From assembly GCA_021604265.1 (NCBI GenBank), contig BQIY01000013.1, positions 1-15,255 of the forward strand: a DNA stretch of 15,255 nt, in the 5' to 3' direction. The position numbers and the translations under genes are program-made. Position 1 is the stretch's first letter, and the number at the start of each line of letters is the position of its first letter. The notes under the pieces were generated by a model, which worked only from the letters and a program-made list of their open reading frames with translations, was not told where the DNA came from and did not search any database. This DNA comes from Nitrospirales bacterium. Lineage in GTDB: Bacteria; Nitrospirota; Nitrospiria; Nitrospirales; UBA8639. Of the stretch, positions 6,681 through 14,422 are shown piece by piece.

Positions 6681-8033
6681 TTACTGAGATTCGGAAGTGG
6701 TAGTTTTCCGTAACAAGAATAATCCTATGATGGCCGCGAGGCTCGAGGCAATTAAAATGGCGAGTTTAGCCTCTGATAACATAGCGGAATCCTCAAATGC
6801 CAGTGTCGCAATAAAAAGGGCCATCGTAAACCCTATACCTCCCATAAAACTTAAGCCGATAATCTGTGGCCAAGTAAGGGGGGAAGGAAGTGAGGCACGT
6901 CCTAGCGCCATAACCACCCAGGCTCCAAGGCATATACCCAAGGGTTTACCCAGCAACAATCCTAACGCGATACCCAGAGAGAGCGAACTGCTGGCTAACG
7001 TTGACAGGTCAGTCTTGATAACCACTCCTGCATTGGCAAGCGCAAACAGGGGCATGATGGCAAACGTTACCCATGGGTGGAGAGTATGCTCAAGTTTTTG
7101 TAATGGTGGCTGGATTAAGTCGCTGGCAGTTTTGAGAGCTTCGGCTGCATGAATCTGCTCTTTATTCTCCAATACGGAAACACCCGGAACTTCCGATTTT
7201 TGAAATACGTTTTGAAACCTCCGACTTTTCTCAGAAAATTCCTTCTTACTCATGGCCGAGGTTGCAGGAATAGTGAATGCCGCGAGGACCCCAGCAATCG
7301 TCGGATGAATACCGGACAAGAGGAAAGCCAGCCAAAGACCTCCACCGCCCACGAGGCCGTAAACTAATGGAGACCGAATTCCTGCCCAGTTGATGGCCAT
7401 CAAGATGATCAAAAAGCTCAATCCCGTGCCAAGACTGACCCAAGAAATGTGGGAGGTGTAGAACATGGCAATTACCATGACTGCCCCAAGATCATCGACG
7501 ATGGCCACAGTAGTTAGAAAAACTTTGGCGGAAAAAGAAATCCTTGATCCCAACAACCCTAGAAGGCCTATGGCGAAGGCAATGTCCGTAGCCATGGGAA
7601 TTCCCCATCCGGAAATATGGGACGAGTCAATATTGATCAAGAGAAAGAAAGACGCCGGAACCACCATGCCGCCTATAGCTGCCACAATGGGAAAGAGAGC
7701 TTGACGAGGCTCAGACAATTCGCCGATTAAAATTTCACGTTTAATTTCTAGCCCGATCACAAAAAAGAAAATGGCCATCAAGCCATCATTAATCCACAAT
7801 AATAATGGCTTTTCTAAAATGTGTGGCCCAATGCCGATGGTGATCGGAAGATGCCAAAATTCTGAATAGATTTCACGATAGGATGAATTGGCAATGAGGA
7901 GCGCTAGGGCAGTAAATCCAAGCAGAACGATTCCACCTGATGCATTTTGCTTCGTGAAATCTTCTAACGGTGAAATGATTTTTTCAATCGGTCGGGATTG
8001 AATTGACTGCTTAGCTTCTTTGATGAGATCCAT
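6681..8033 (-). CDS. nhaA: Na+/H+ antiporter NhaA
   Basis: The 450-residue inner-membrane protein exchanges external H+ for internal Na+ (or Li+), exporting sodium and controlling pH. Key residues are visible: ATDIAFAIG at 148-156 (D150, equal to Asp133 of E. coli), VAIVDDLGAV at 176-185 (D180/D181, the ion-binding Asp163/164 pair), LGKPLGI at 361-367 (K363, equal to Lys300), and the family stretch GGIGFTMALFI (398-408). A charged loop at about 262-312 (KKEFSEKSRRFQ..., ending PLQKLEHTLHPWV) makes it longer than E. coli NhaA, as in many other bacteria. The ATG at 8033 has no good ribosome site, but the N-terminus PIEKIISPLEDFTKQNASGG is at the usual family position. It is flanked on both sides by decayed DNA, so it may have been gained as a single gene. 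Confidence 0.96.
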   Translation of the reverse strand: MDLIKEAKQSIQSRPIEKIISPLEDFTKQNASGGIVLLGFTALALLIANSSYREIYSEFWHLPITIGIGPHILEKPLLLWINDGLMAIFFFVIGLEIKREILIGELSEPRQALFPIVAAIGGMVVPASFFLLINIDSSHISGWGIPMATDIAFAIGLLGLLGSRISFSAKVFLTTVAIVDDLGAVMVIAMFYTSHISWVSLGTGLSFLIILMAINWAGIRSPLVYGLVGGGGLWLAFLLSGIHPTIAGVLAAFTIPATSAMSKKEFSEKSRRFQNVFQKSEVPGVSVLENKEQIHAAEALKTASDLIQPPLQKLEHTLHPWVTFAIMPLFALANAGVVIKTDLSTLASSSLSLGIALGLLLGKPLGICLGAWVVMALGRASLPSPLTWPQIIGLSFMGGIGFTMALFIATLAFEDSAMLSEAKLAILIASSLAAIIGLFLLRKTTTSESQ

Positions 8034-8358
8034 AAACTACAAGGGCTCGAATTATTAACGGTTCCCTTCGAAATTCATTCGCTTTAAGAATCACTGCGAA
8101 AAAGCCGCAGGAACACCTGGTTCAGATACCGCCCCAATGAGTTCGGTTGATGATGTTAAGACAATTATAAAAAAATGTCCGCTATAAAAGGACACCTGTA
8201 AAAATCTAGGCTTTGATATGAGAGCATATTCGTGTATTGATGCCGTGGCAGTGCTATCCTGGAGCAATATGCCATGGGCAACGATTTTTCAGATACGCTG
8301 TTGATGAAATTCAACCTACCAATTTCATACTCACATTCACTTCAATCGGTTCGTAGAT
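8034..8358. other. Gene-free stretch upstream of nhaA with a small inverted repeat
   Basis: No coding frame is visible. The stretch must hold the nhaA promoter, though none stands out. It contains the inverted repeat at 8176-8194 and runs into the end of the IS30 remnant at 8359. Confidence 0.4.
8176..8194. repeat. Short inverted repeat TGTCC-N9-GGACA
   Basis: TGTCC and GGACA flank the nine bases GCTATAAAA, inside an A-rich context (AAAAAATGTCC upstream, CCTGTAAAAA downstream). It could be an operator, an old transposon end or a weak hairpin. I favour an insertion-element end because the IS30 remnant is nearby, but there is no second copy in the window. Confidence 0.4.
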
Positions 8359-8649
8359 TCAACTTTGAAGTGCAACGGCTTTGGTTTTAAAGAATATCTC
8401 ATTGAGTGTCCGAAAGCCCAATGACTTTCTGGGTCGGTGGGTCAGTTTACCCATGACATGATTCAGCTCAGGTTCGGTGACAGTGGGTAGGTTTCGAGAC
8501 TTCGGGAAGTACTGGCGGATGAGGCAATGGTCTTCTCGTTCAATCCCCGCTCCCATGATGGCATAAGGATGCGCGAAGTAAATCTGGGTTCCGAGGTCAC
8601 AGGTCATCCCTTCATGCTAGGAAAATTCACGGCCATAGTATAAGTGAAC
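8359..8649 (-). pseudogene. IS30-family transposase, C-terminal remnant with in-frame stop
   Basis: The last 82 codons (from 8607) match the C-terminal DDE region of IS30 transposases: GTQIYFAHPYAIMGAGIERE, then CLIRQYFPKSRNL, then VTEPELNHVMGKLTHRPRKS and LGFRTLNEIF. In intact members the motif reads near YFADPY...RGTNEN...LRQYFPKGT...LNNRPRK. The same frame continues upstream through a TAG at 8617-8619 to GREFS, the position of the usual DNG-K/R-EF motif, where the catalytic Asp appears lost (YYGREF). The first 200 or more residues are missing. The transposase is inactive; it marks an old insertion between nhaA and the genes after 8700. No clear terminal inverted repeat pair remains. Confidence 0.85.
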
Positions 8650-8707
8650 GCAAGCCCCTAAACCTCTATCAGATCTCTTCTAGAATAGTGGAGGTTACAC
8701 ACTCTTC

Positions 8708-8983
8708 TCAACCTTTACTCAACCGCCACGCTTTCTTTTTTTCATCTTGCCCGCCCTCATCTACTAGTTCGACCAGACCTTCTCGGTGCAGCATTTTCAG
8801 CATTTCACTGCAGGTATGATCTAACTCCGCACTTCCCATGCTATGTAAGCCGGCTCGTCGAGCCACTTCTTCCTGGAGAATTCCTTTCCCGTTAGGCACG
8901 GCATCTGGATGACTCCGTAGGACTTCCAAGACATGATCCTTGAGTTGATGAATAAGTTCTGCGCCACGTTGATGAAGATTCAT
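8708..8983 (-). CDS. Small hypothetical protein, winged-helix-like
   Basis: The 91-residue protein has no named family that I recognise. Its layout of helix (1-23), helix (33-46, LQEEVARRAGLHS), recognition-like helix (52-69, AELDHTCSEMLKMLHREG) and then a short hairpin (LVELVDEGG...KKAWRLS) resembles a winged helix-turn-helix. A DNA-binding role is possible, but no ligand or partner is visible. The ATG at 8983 has GAGGTG about five bases upstream, a good ribosome site. It lies 183 bases downstream of the sensor kinase on the same strand, so it could be co-transcribed with it or be its output. That is inference. Confidence 0.65.
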   Translation of the reverse strand: MNLHQRGAELIHQLKDHVLEVLRSHPDAVPNGKGILQEEVARRAGLHSMGSAELDHTCSEMLKMLHREGLVELVDEGGQDEKKKAWRLSKG

Positions 8984-9166
8984 CGCATCACCTCTTGTAA
9001 AATTGCATTATGTGATGAGAAAACGTCCAGAGACGAAAGTGTGGCGAATAGTCCAGGAAGGTCCTGCCTCTCTTTTTCTACTACCTGTTAATGCCTAAAC
9101 ACTTCGCCACGCTCCCTGTTGTTCTTCCCCGCAGATTAGACAGAATTTCTGTGCTAGATGCAAAGA

Positions 9167-12046
9167 CTACAAATGACGATATTCCTGTTGTGCCTCATGC
9201 GCTTCGACTTGATTGTGCGGCAATGAAAAGAAAAAGGTTGAACCTTTGCCAAGTATCGATTCAACCCATATGTGCCCACCGTGAAGTTCGACAATTTTTT
9301 TACAAATAGCAAGACCGATACCCGTACCGTCATACTTTTTTTTCGTATGGAGTCGTTGAAAGATGATGAAAATCCGTTCGGCATACTGCAAATCTAGGCC
9401 AATTCCATTGTCGCGGACAGCAATTTCCCAATGCTCCGGTTTTTCGATCGCCGAGACCTCAATCACGGGAGCTTGAGCTCCACGATACTTCAGTCCGTTT
9501 CCAATGAGATTTTGAAGTAACTGTTCTAATTGAATGGCATTACCCTGTATGGTTGGAAGCGCTCCAATAGTCAACGTTGCCTGAGCTTCGGACAGTACCG
9601 CCTCTAATGTGGCTTTTACGTTTTCCGCAATGACTTGCAAGTTCACGGGCTCCAGAGATAACTCCGCACGAGCCACCCGAGAATAGGTCAGCAGGTCTTG
9701 AACCAGTGCTTGCATCCGAATCGCTCCATCGACAATGGGAGGCAACAGCTTTTCAGCTTCTTGCGGTAAGGAACCCTTAACGCGTGCGGCCAACAATTCA
9801 GCAAAGTTCCGAATTTTTCGGAGCGGTTCCTGTAGATCGTGCGACGCGACGTAGGCAAAATGTTCCAATTCTGCATTTGAGCGACGCAGATCATCAATAT
9901 AGTGTTCAAGAACAACCTCAGTACTTTTTTCCATGGTTATGTCATTAAATGTCACAACCGCCCCCGTGACCATACCGTTCTCATCGTGAATAGGCGTACT
10001 AGTATATTCCACAGGGAAGCTCGATCCGTTCTTGCCCCAAAACACCTCATGAGTAATGCGTGACATATGATTTTCCCATATCGCGATATGCGAAGGACAG
10101 TCCTGCAGAGGATACGGCGAACCATCTGATTTTGTATGATGAATTGTTACATGCACCGGTTGCCCCAACAGCTCTGCCGGCTCATACCCCAACATCCGAG
10201 CCGCTGCAGGATTGATAAACGTCGCCTTGCCCTCCAGATCCAAACCGAAAATGCCTTCGCCAGCAGAATTCAAAATCAGTTCATTTTGACGATGAAGCTG
10301 TTTGATCGCCTGCTCACTGTGTCGTCGTGTCGTGATGTCAACAACAGACGCTAAGACAAAATGGCCTTGCTCAGTCGTCAGAGGATTCAAGCCAATTTCT
10401 ACAGGGAATTCGGTGAGATCTTGTCGCAGACCATAGAGATCGCGCCCCTGCCCCATACTTCGAGGTTCAGGAAAGGCAAAGTAGGCTTTGCGATCGTTGA
10501 GATGCTTCGCACGAAAACGTTCGGGAAGCAACATTTCAATTGGCTGACCAATGAGAAATTCCCGAGAGTAGCCGAACTGTTGCGTGACCATTTGATTGAC
10601 CAATTCAATGAATCCGTGTTCATTGACCATGATCATGCCACTGGAAGCGGCCTCTACAATAGTACGCATTTGGGTTTCTTTCTGCTCCAATGCGAGAGTT
10701 CGTTTCTCGACCTCTGTTGCCATGGCATTAAAAGCCATAAACAATTCCCCTATTTCATCTTGCGAATGAACGGGAGACACCGTCGGCTTTTGCCCACGTC
10801 CAATGGCCACAGTGGCCTTATTAAGATTTTTCAACGGTGAGACAATCGATCGAGAAAGAAAGAACGCTCCGATAAATGCGAAAACTAATAAGAGGATACT
10901 GAGAAGGATTGCCTCCTTTTGTATCATCATTGTTTTCGCAAAAACCTGGCGGTACGAATCCTGAATCGCCACGATAACAAAATGGTTAGGATTTTTGGGA
11001 TTGAGAGCAGCTTTGGCCATTCCAACAAGATACTCTTTCTGGATATTGCTATAGATAAAGGGGGGAGCGTGTTCTGGCGAAAGGTCTATCCACGATGCCG
11101 CCTCTGGCGCCATGTCTTGGAGCCGATTCGATTGACCAAATTCAAATCCGAATGCTTTGTTAGAATCCGGGTGGAAGACATACTGTCCGACACTGTTCGC
11201 GACATACAAAGTTTGTTGAGGCTTGAGATTCGCATGAAGATTTGAAAAAAAGTGACGCATATCCACGTTCACCACGATAAGACCAAACGCCTCTCCTGAA
11301 GGCAGGGTGACAGGGGACGCCACTCGCAAAGTTGGAATGTATGGAACCATCACTTCACCATGCTCGCGATTCAGTGTAATTTGAGAATAATGCAATTTTC
11401 CTACCGATAGCCGAACGGTATCTTGCACATACACTTCATTGCCCTTTTCTTGCAATTGAACATCTGCAACTCTTTTAATCACCCCCTCTTCTTTTTCAAC
11501 CCTTACAAGCTCACGTCCATTGTTGGCGACTCCAATGTATCGAATTTGAAAATAGTCCGACTTGACTTCAAGCATTTCTGTAAAGATAGTTGCCAAACGA
11601 TCCTTCCATTGATCCAAAAGTTGGCCTTCAACTTCGGTCAGATCGTCAACACCGAAAAGACGCGCGATCTCTTGAACCGGAGGCGCTCCTTCAAGCATAC
11701 GAACATCCTCTCCAAATCGTTTCATTTCGGTTGAGAGACGAACACTTATCAGGTTGGCATCCTGCCCGACATTCGAGATGAGCTCCTTCGTTAACGCGGC
11801 GTTAAAACGCTCAGAAGTCCAATAAAATACAGAACCCCAGGTTGCGAGGACTAACGTGCAGACAAGGACTGTGACTTTGGCTCGAAATCCAAGTTGGAAG
11901 GCATTAGCTGAAAAAATATTGGGATATCGTCGAGAGTGAGGGGCCACGGTTATAGCCAAACCTGATGAATGGTCGATCAGTGGGACAGAGAGCGCATCTG
12001 ACAACCTACATATCTGCATACAGTTGTCAGGTTCGGGGAAAAACAC
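9167..12046 (-). CDS. Membrane sensor histidine kinase: Cache, HAMP, two PAS, HisKA, HATPase
   Basis: Up to 959 residues. The order is: TM helix 55-77; a large periplasmic double-Cache-like sensor (80-375, with IRYIGVANNGRELVRVE at 168-184 and SGEAFGLIVVNVDM at 250-263); TM helix 378-398; HAMP 399-451 (DEIGELFMAFN); PAS 455-573; PAS 586-705; HisKA with phosphoacceptor H736 in YVASHDLQEPLRKI; ATPase with N-box NLIGNGLKY (846-854), DNGIG (879-883) and GTGIGLAIC (907-915). The kinase core is of the phytochrome-like type. No response regulator or receiver domain is present, so its partner lies elsewhere. The signal is unknown; the Cache domain suggests an external small molecule. The start is uncertain: the GTG at 12046 and the ATG at 12019 lack ribosome sites, and a GTG at 11947 would still keep both membrane helices. 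Confidence 0.93.
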   Translation of the reverse strand: MFFPEPDNCMQICRLSDALSVPLIDHSSGLAITVAPHSRRYPNIFSANAFQLGFRAKVTVLVCTLVLATWGSVFYWTSERFNAALTKELISNVGQDANLISVRLSTEMKRFGEDVRMLEGAPPVQEIARLFGVDDLTEVEGQLLDQWKDRLATIFTEMLEVKSDYFQIRYIGVANNGRELVRVEKEEGVIKRVADVQLQEKGNEVYVQDTVRLSVGKLHYSQITLNREHGEVMVPYIPTLRVASPVTLPSGEAFGLIVVNVDMRHFFSNLHANLKPQQTLYVANSVGQYVFHPDSNKAFGFEFGQSNRLQDMAPEAASWIDLSPEHAPPFIYSNIQKEYLVGMAKAALNPKNPNHFVIVAIQDSYRQVFAKTMMIQKEAILLSILLLVFAFIGAFFLSRSIVSPLKNLNKATVAIGRGQKPTVSPVHSQDEIGELFMAFNAMATEVEKRTLALEQKETQMRTIVEAASSGMIMVNEHGFIELVNQMVTQQFGYSREFLIGQPIEMLLPERFRAKHLNDRKAYFAFPEPRSMGQGRDLYGLRQDLTEFPVEIGLNPLTTEQGHFVLASVVDITTRRHSEQAIKQLHRQNELILNSAGEGIFGLDLEGKATFINPAAARMLGYEPAELLGQPVHVTIHHTKSDGSPYPLQDCPSHIAIWENHMSRITHEVFWGKNGSSFPVEYTSTPIHDENGMVTGAVVTFNDITMEKSTEVVLEHYIDDLRRSNAELEHFAYVASHDLQEPLRKIRNFAELLAARVKGSLPQEAEKLLPPIVDGAIRMQALVQDLLTYSRVARAELSLEPVNLQVIAENVKATLEAVLSEAQATLTIGALPTIQGNAIQLEQLLQNLIGNGLKYRGAQAPVIEVSAIEKPEHWEIAVRDNGIGLDLQYAERIFIIFQRLHTKKKYDGTGIGLAICKKIVELHGGHIWVESILGKGSTFFFSLPHNQVEAHEAQQEYRHL

Positions 12047-12106
12047 AGACGCTATACGATCAGACTATCACAGCATAAATAATAGGTCGAGTCATTCCAC
12101 GAACGG

Positions 12107-12136
12107 CGGACTATAGCCAATCCAATGACTTTTCAG
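12107..12136 (-). repeat. Copy 3 of degenerate GCTATAG-centred repeat
   Basis: Minus strand reads AAAAGTCATTGGATTGGCTA followed by TAGTC. It shares AGTCATT with the copy at 12671 and TTGGATTNGCTATAG with the copy at 6170. Confidence 0.55.
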
Positions 12137-12242
12137 TTGAATCGGGAAAGGAGGGAAGGAACCCTAGACGACGGTTGTTACAAACCTCTCGCCGGATTGA
12201 AGAGATTGCCATTGATGTGACCTGTTTGCCTCTGGAGTGTTG

Positions 12243-12413
12243 ATGAATGAAGGAAATTCTTGTAAGCGAGAACGCCAAGACAACAGTGAATTGCTCAAAT
12301 TTTTCAGAATTCGAAAAATGAAAAACTTAAGGCAACGACGATTAAATTTATTCTTTGCTCATATGCAGAAAATGCATTGTTTCGATTGCACAAGAAAAGA
12401 CGAAAGGAATTGA
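12243..12413 (+). CDS. Candidate small basic protein, 56 residues
   Basis: An ATG at 12243 has GGAG five bases upstream and opens 56 codons to a TGA at 12411. The product is highly basic (SCKRERQD, then FFRIRKMKNLRQRRLNLFF) and ends with a CFDC motif. The stop overlaps the ATG of another 30-codon frame (12413-12505, TGATG arrangement). I recognise no family. The ribosome site and the stop/start overlap support it, but the AT-rich, repeat-bearing surroundings make a chance ORF or gene relic about as likely. Confidence 0.25.
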   Translation: MNEGNSCKRERQDNSELLKFFRIRKMKNLRQRRLNLFFAHMQKMHCFDCTRKDERN

Positions 12414-12550
12414 TGAAACGAGGACGGCAAATCCATGACCCAGTATCGATTTGCTTGTTATCAAAAAAATGTCAGCAGTGGAAGTTTCTCGAAAGGATGG
12501 ACTGATTATAGAAAAAGAGGGGCGTAACGACCGACGTCAATCAATGGTGA

Positions 12551-12590
12551 AGGCCTATTGGATTATAGCGAATTTGAATAACGTCCTGTC
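12551..12590 (-). repeat. Degraded copy 4 of the GCTATAG-centred repeat
   Basis: Minus strand contains GTTATTCAAATTCGCTATAA. It matches the 6170 copy best on the right (ATTCGCTATA) and is the weakest of the listed copies. Confidence 0.35.
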
Positions 12591-12634
12591 GAGCCAGCCT
12601 GACTAACCCAGAGTAATGACCCACGTCAAATATT

Positions 12635-12661
12635 GAAAGTTCATTGAATCGGCTATAGGCC
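12635..12661 (+). repeat. Copy 5 of degenerate GCTATAG-centred repeat
   Basis: Plus strand reads GAAAGTTCATTGAATCGGCT then ATAGG. The next copy's core starts 36 bases later, so copies 5 and 6 form a two-unit tandem. Confidence 0.6.
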
Positions 12662-12670
12662 TCAAGCATC

Positions 12671-12698
12671 GGAAGTCATTTGAAACGGCTACAGGACA
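12671..12698 (+). repeat. Copy 6 of degenerate GCTATAG-centred repeat
   Basis: Plus strand reads GGAAGTCATTTGAAACGGCT then ACAGG. Its left flank, TCAAGCATCGGAAG (12662-12675), is the exact complement of 6034-6047. Confidence 0.6.
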
Positions 12699-12791
12699 CC
12701 GATCACGTGAGGCTAATTCTGCAGGTCAGAGAGGCTCATCCACCTCACGACCGTGATTGTTTATTCTGATTGAGAGATTATAAAATGAAAT

Positions 12792-12867
12792 TGGGGTGAG
12801 TGACGGGCTTCGAACCCGCAGCCTCCGGAACCACAATCCAGCGCTCTACCCTTGAGCTACACCCACC
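12792..12867 (-). tRNA. tRNA-His, anticodon GTG
   Basis: The minus strand folds as a full cloverleaf. The 7-bp acceptor stem is GTGGGTG with CACTCAC (one G-T pair). The anticodon stem is CTGGA/TCCGG with loop TTGTGGT, so the anticodon is GTG, which reads CAC/CAT. The T-arm is GCGGG-TTCGAAG-CCCGT. A G at position -1 (base 12867) pairs with discriminator C73, the histidine tRNA identity mark, and the 3' CCA is encoded (12792-12794). Confidence 0.97.
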
Positions 12868-12955
12868 ACGCACGGTTGAGATAGTCGAATTAATTAAGAA
12901 GCGGACCACCATCTTATCAAATGACCTGGAAGCCCGCAAGAAGTATTCCCCTCGG

Positions 12956-12985
12956 TTGACCCTTCTAAAACGCCTGTGGTAAGAA
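12956..12985 (+). promoter_or_regulatory. Possible sigma-70-type promoter for rpsT
   Basis: TTGACC (12956-12961) and TAAGAA (12980-12985) are 18 bases apart, 35 bases before the rpsT start. The -35 element is good and the -10 is poor. There is room for a leader of about 25 bases before the GGGGGA ribosome site at 13011. Confidence 0.4.
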
Positions 12986-13019
12986 TTATGTTAACGTTTA
13001 CTACTAACCTGGGGGATCT

Positions 13020-13283
13020 ATGGCGTTAAGACATCAGTCAGCAATTAAACGAGCGCGACAATCGGTGAAACGGAGTCAACGCAATCGCTCGATCATGAGC
13101 AGCATGAAAACTTCTGTAAAAAAGGTGAGAACAGCCATTGACCAAAAAGATACCGCACTCAGCCAATCCACGCTTCGTCACGCAACATCCGAGCTTCACA
13201 AAGCGGTAACCAAAGGTGTCCTTCATCGCAATACAGCCTCTCGCCTTGTTTCTCGCTTAAGCAACCAAGTCAACAACATTTAA
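13020..13283 (+). CDS. rpsT: 30S ribosomal protein S20
   Basis: The 87-residue, very basic three-helix protein binds 16S rRNA early in small-subunit assembly. It begins with the family hallmark HQSAIKRARQSVKRSQRNRS, then SSMKTSVKKVRTAI, and ends KGVLHRNTASRLVSRLSNQV. The length is normal for S20. The ATG at 13020 has GGGGGA just upstream. It is a single-gene unit, convergent with holA, whose stop lies 21 bases away; no clean terminator separates them. A 9-bp hairpin (13333-13354) lies inside the holA 3' end but lacks a T run. Confidence 0.98.
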   Translation: MALRHQSAIKRARQSVKRSQRNRSIMSSMKTSVKKVRTAIDQKDTALSQSTLRHATSELHKAVTKGVLHRNTASRLVSRLSNQVNNI

Positions 13284-13303
13284 CGCCTCCCCAGTTATCC
13301 TCT

Positions 13304-14422
13304 CTAGATGTTGTGAGTTGTTCGAGGATCCCCTCCAGGCTTAGAAGTCTGGAGAGTTGGTCTTCTGCTTGGATTCTTTCCCACCCCACACAATGAAATA
13401 ACCAACGCGTCAAGTACTCGCTTGGGCGAGGCTGACGCACTTCCCTTCAATGCTGAATCGGCCTGACAGAATTGTTCCCATGCAAGGCGGAGCTTTGCTT
13501 CTGTCCATTGCTGGACCTGACGAATAAAGCCGGCAGCGCGAAATGGCGGAATGCCAACTTGCCGGGCAACTTGCGATTGCCCAATGCCCTGCTTCAAGAG
13601 ATCCTTCGCCTTCCATAACCGGCGGACTTGCCAGATCAACGCTCCTAAGATCCGTAACGGAGCTTCTCCAATTTCAAGATTTTTCGCCACAATCTGTAAA
13701 GCCTTCCCTCGATCTCCAGCACCCATCGCTTCGGAAAGGTCAAAGACCGACGCTCCCGGCTCCATACCCCGAATGGCTTCAACATCCTGAATCGTACCTA
13801 CCGTTCCAGCGGGGAGATACGCTGAAAGTTTTTCAATTTCGGTATGTGTGACATACAGCCCGTCAGCGGATAACTCTTTCAGCATCTGTAACGCATTGCC
13901 TTCCAACGTCACTCCCGCTTGAGATGCTTGCTGAGTCACCCATCCAATTCGTTGATTTTCATAGAGTGGTGCGCAATCGACAACGATGGCCTGTTTTTTT
14001 AATTGCTGTACCCACTTTAACCGCCCATCCAATTTCGCGGCCACAATAACAAGCGTCGTGGTATCGGTGGGATTCTGAAAATACGGAATTAAGACCTCAC
14101 CTTCACGTGTCGGCAACTTTTCGGCCCACATCATAATAACCAGACGCCTCGCCACAAAAAACGACATCTCCTGAGCAATCGTCAGGACCTCAAGAGCATC
14201 AGTTTCATCACCATAGAGTACATCATAGTTAAAAAATTGATCAGTATGATCAGCAACGTTTTCTCCTGACTTTTTCTCTCCTGAATCATCGGACGACGAT
14301 TTCGCAGCAGCGCGCATAATCATGACAGCCTTATCCCGTAAATAGGCCTCCTCTCCTACCACTAAATATAAGGAGGCTAATCCGTCACGTCGAATGGCCG
14401 GTTCTAATTCATGAGGTTTCAT
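13304..14422 (-). CDS. holA: DNA polymerase III subunit delta (clamp-loader wrench)
   Basis: The 372-residue protein, as part of the clamp loader, opens the sliding clamp. Recognisable parts are the N-terminal LYLVVGEEAYLRDKAV (18-33), FFVARRLVIMMWAEKLP (88-104), TTTLVIVAAKLDGRLKWVQQ (121-140), and the C-terminal collar-type region with AMGAGDRGKALQIV and LGALIWQVRRLWKAKDLL. It is somewhat longer than most delta subunits because of a polar insert (about 41-62, Ser/Asp/Glu/Lys-rich) and a basic tail. The ATG at 14422 shares one base with the lptE stop (TAATG), so the two are translationally coupled; this lptE-holA order is common in bacteria. Confidence 0.95.
   Translation of the reverse strand: MKPHELEPAIRRDGLASLYLVVGEEAYLRDKAVMIMRAAAKSSSDDSGEKKSGENVADHTDQFFNYDVLYGDETDALEVLTIAQEMSFFVARRLVIMMWAEKLPTREGEVLIPYFQNPTDTTTLVIVAAKLDGRLKWVQQLKKQAIVVDCAPLYENQRIGWVTQQASQAGVTLEGNALQMLKELSADGLYVTHTEIEKLSAYLPAGTVGTIQDVEAIRGMEPGASVFDLSEAMGAGDRGKALQIVAKNLEIGEAPLRILGALIWQVRRLWKAKDLLKQGIGQSQVARQVGIPPFRAAGFIRQVQQWTEAKLRLAWEQFCQADSALKGSASASPKRVLDALVISLCGVGKNPSRRPTLQTSKPGGDPRTTHNI

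Larger units (their letters stand above)
12047..12791. other. Gene-poor stretch between sensor kinase and tRNA-His, with degenerate repeats
   Basis: It holds no ORF above 60 codons that looks real. It contains several copies of the same degenerate repeat as the 5840-6304 stretch (12107-12136, 12551-12590, 12635-12661, 12671-12698), one candidate small ORF (12243-12413), and two related blocks around ACGTCAA (12534, 12624). The kinase promoter should lie at its left end, but I cannot pick it. Confidence 0.5.

Noticed and set aside
9050..9080. CAGGA-AGG-TCCTG hairpin followed by a T-rich run, plus strand
   Set aside because: The stem is only five pairs and no plus-strand gene ends there; the minus-strand genes would read it without a T run.
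12635..12698. Two repeat cores 36 bases apart considered as a CRISPR array
   Set aside because: The units are degenerate, there are only two in tandem, the gap is not spacer-like and no cas gene is nearby.
13333..13354. CTCCAG...CTGGAG hairpin downstream of rpsT
   Set aside because: The stem is good, but no T tract follows on either strand and it lies inside the holA coding end.
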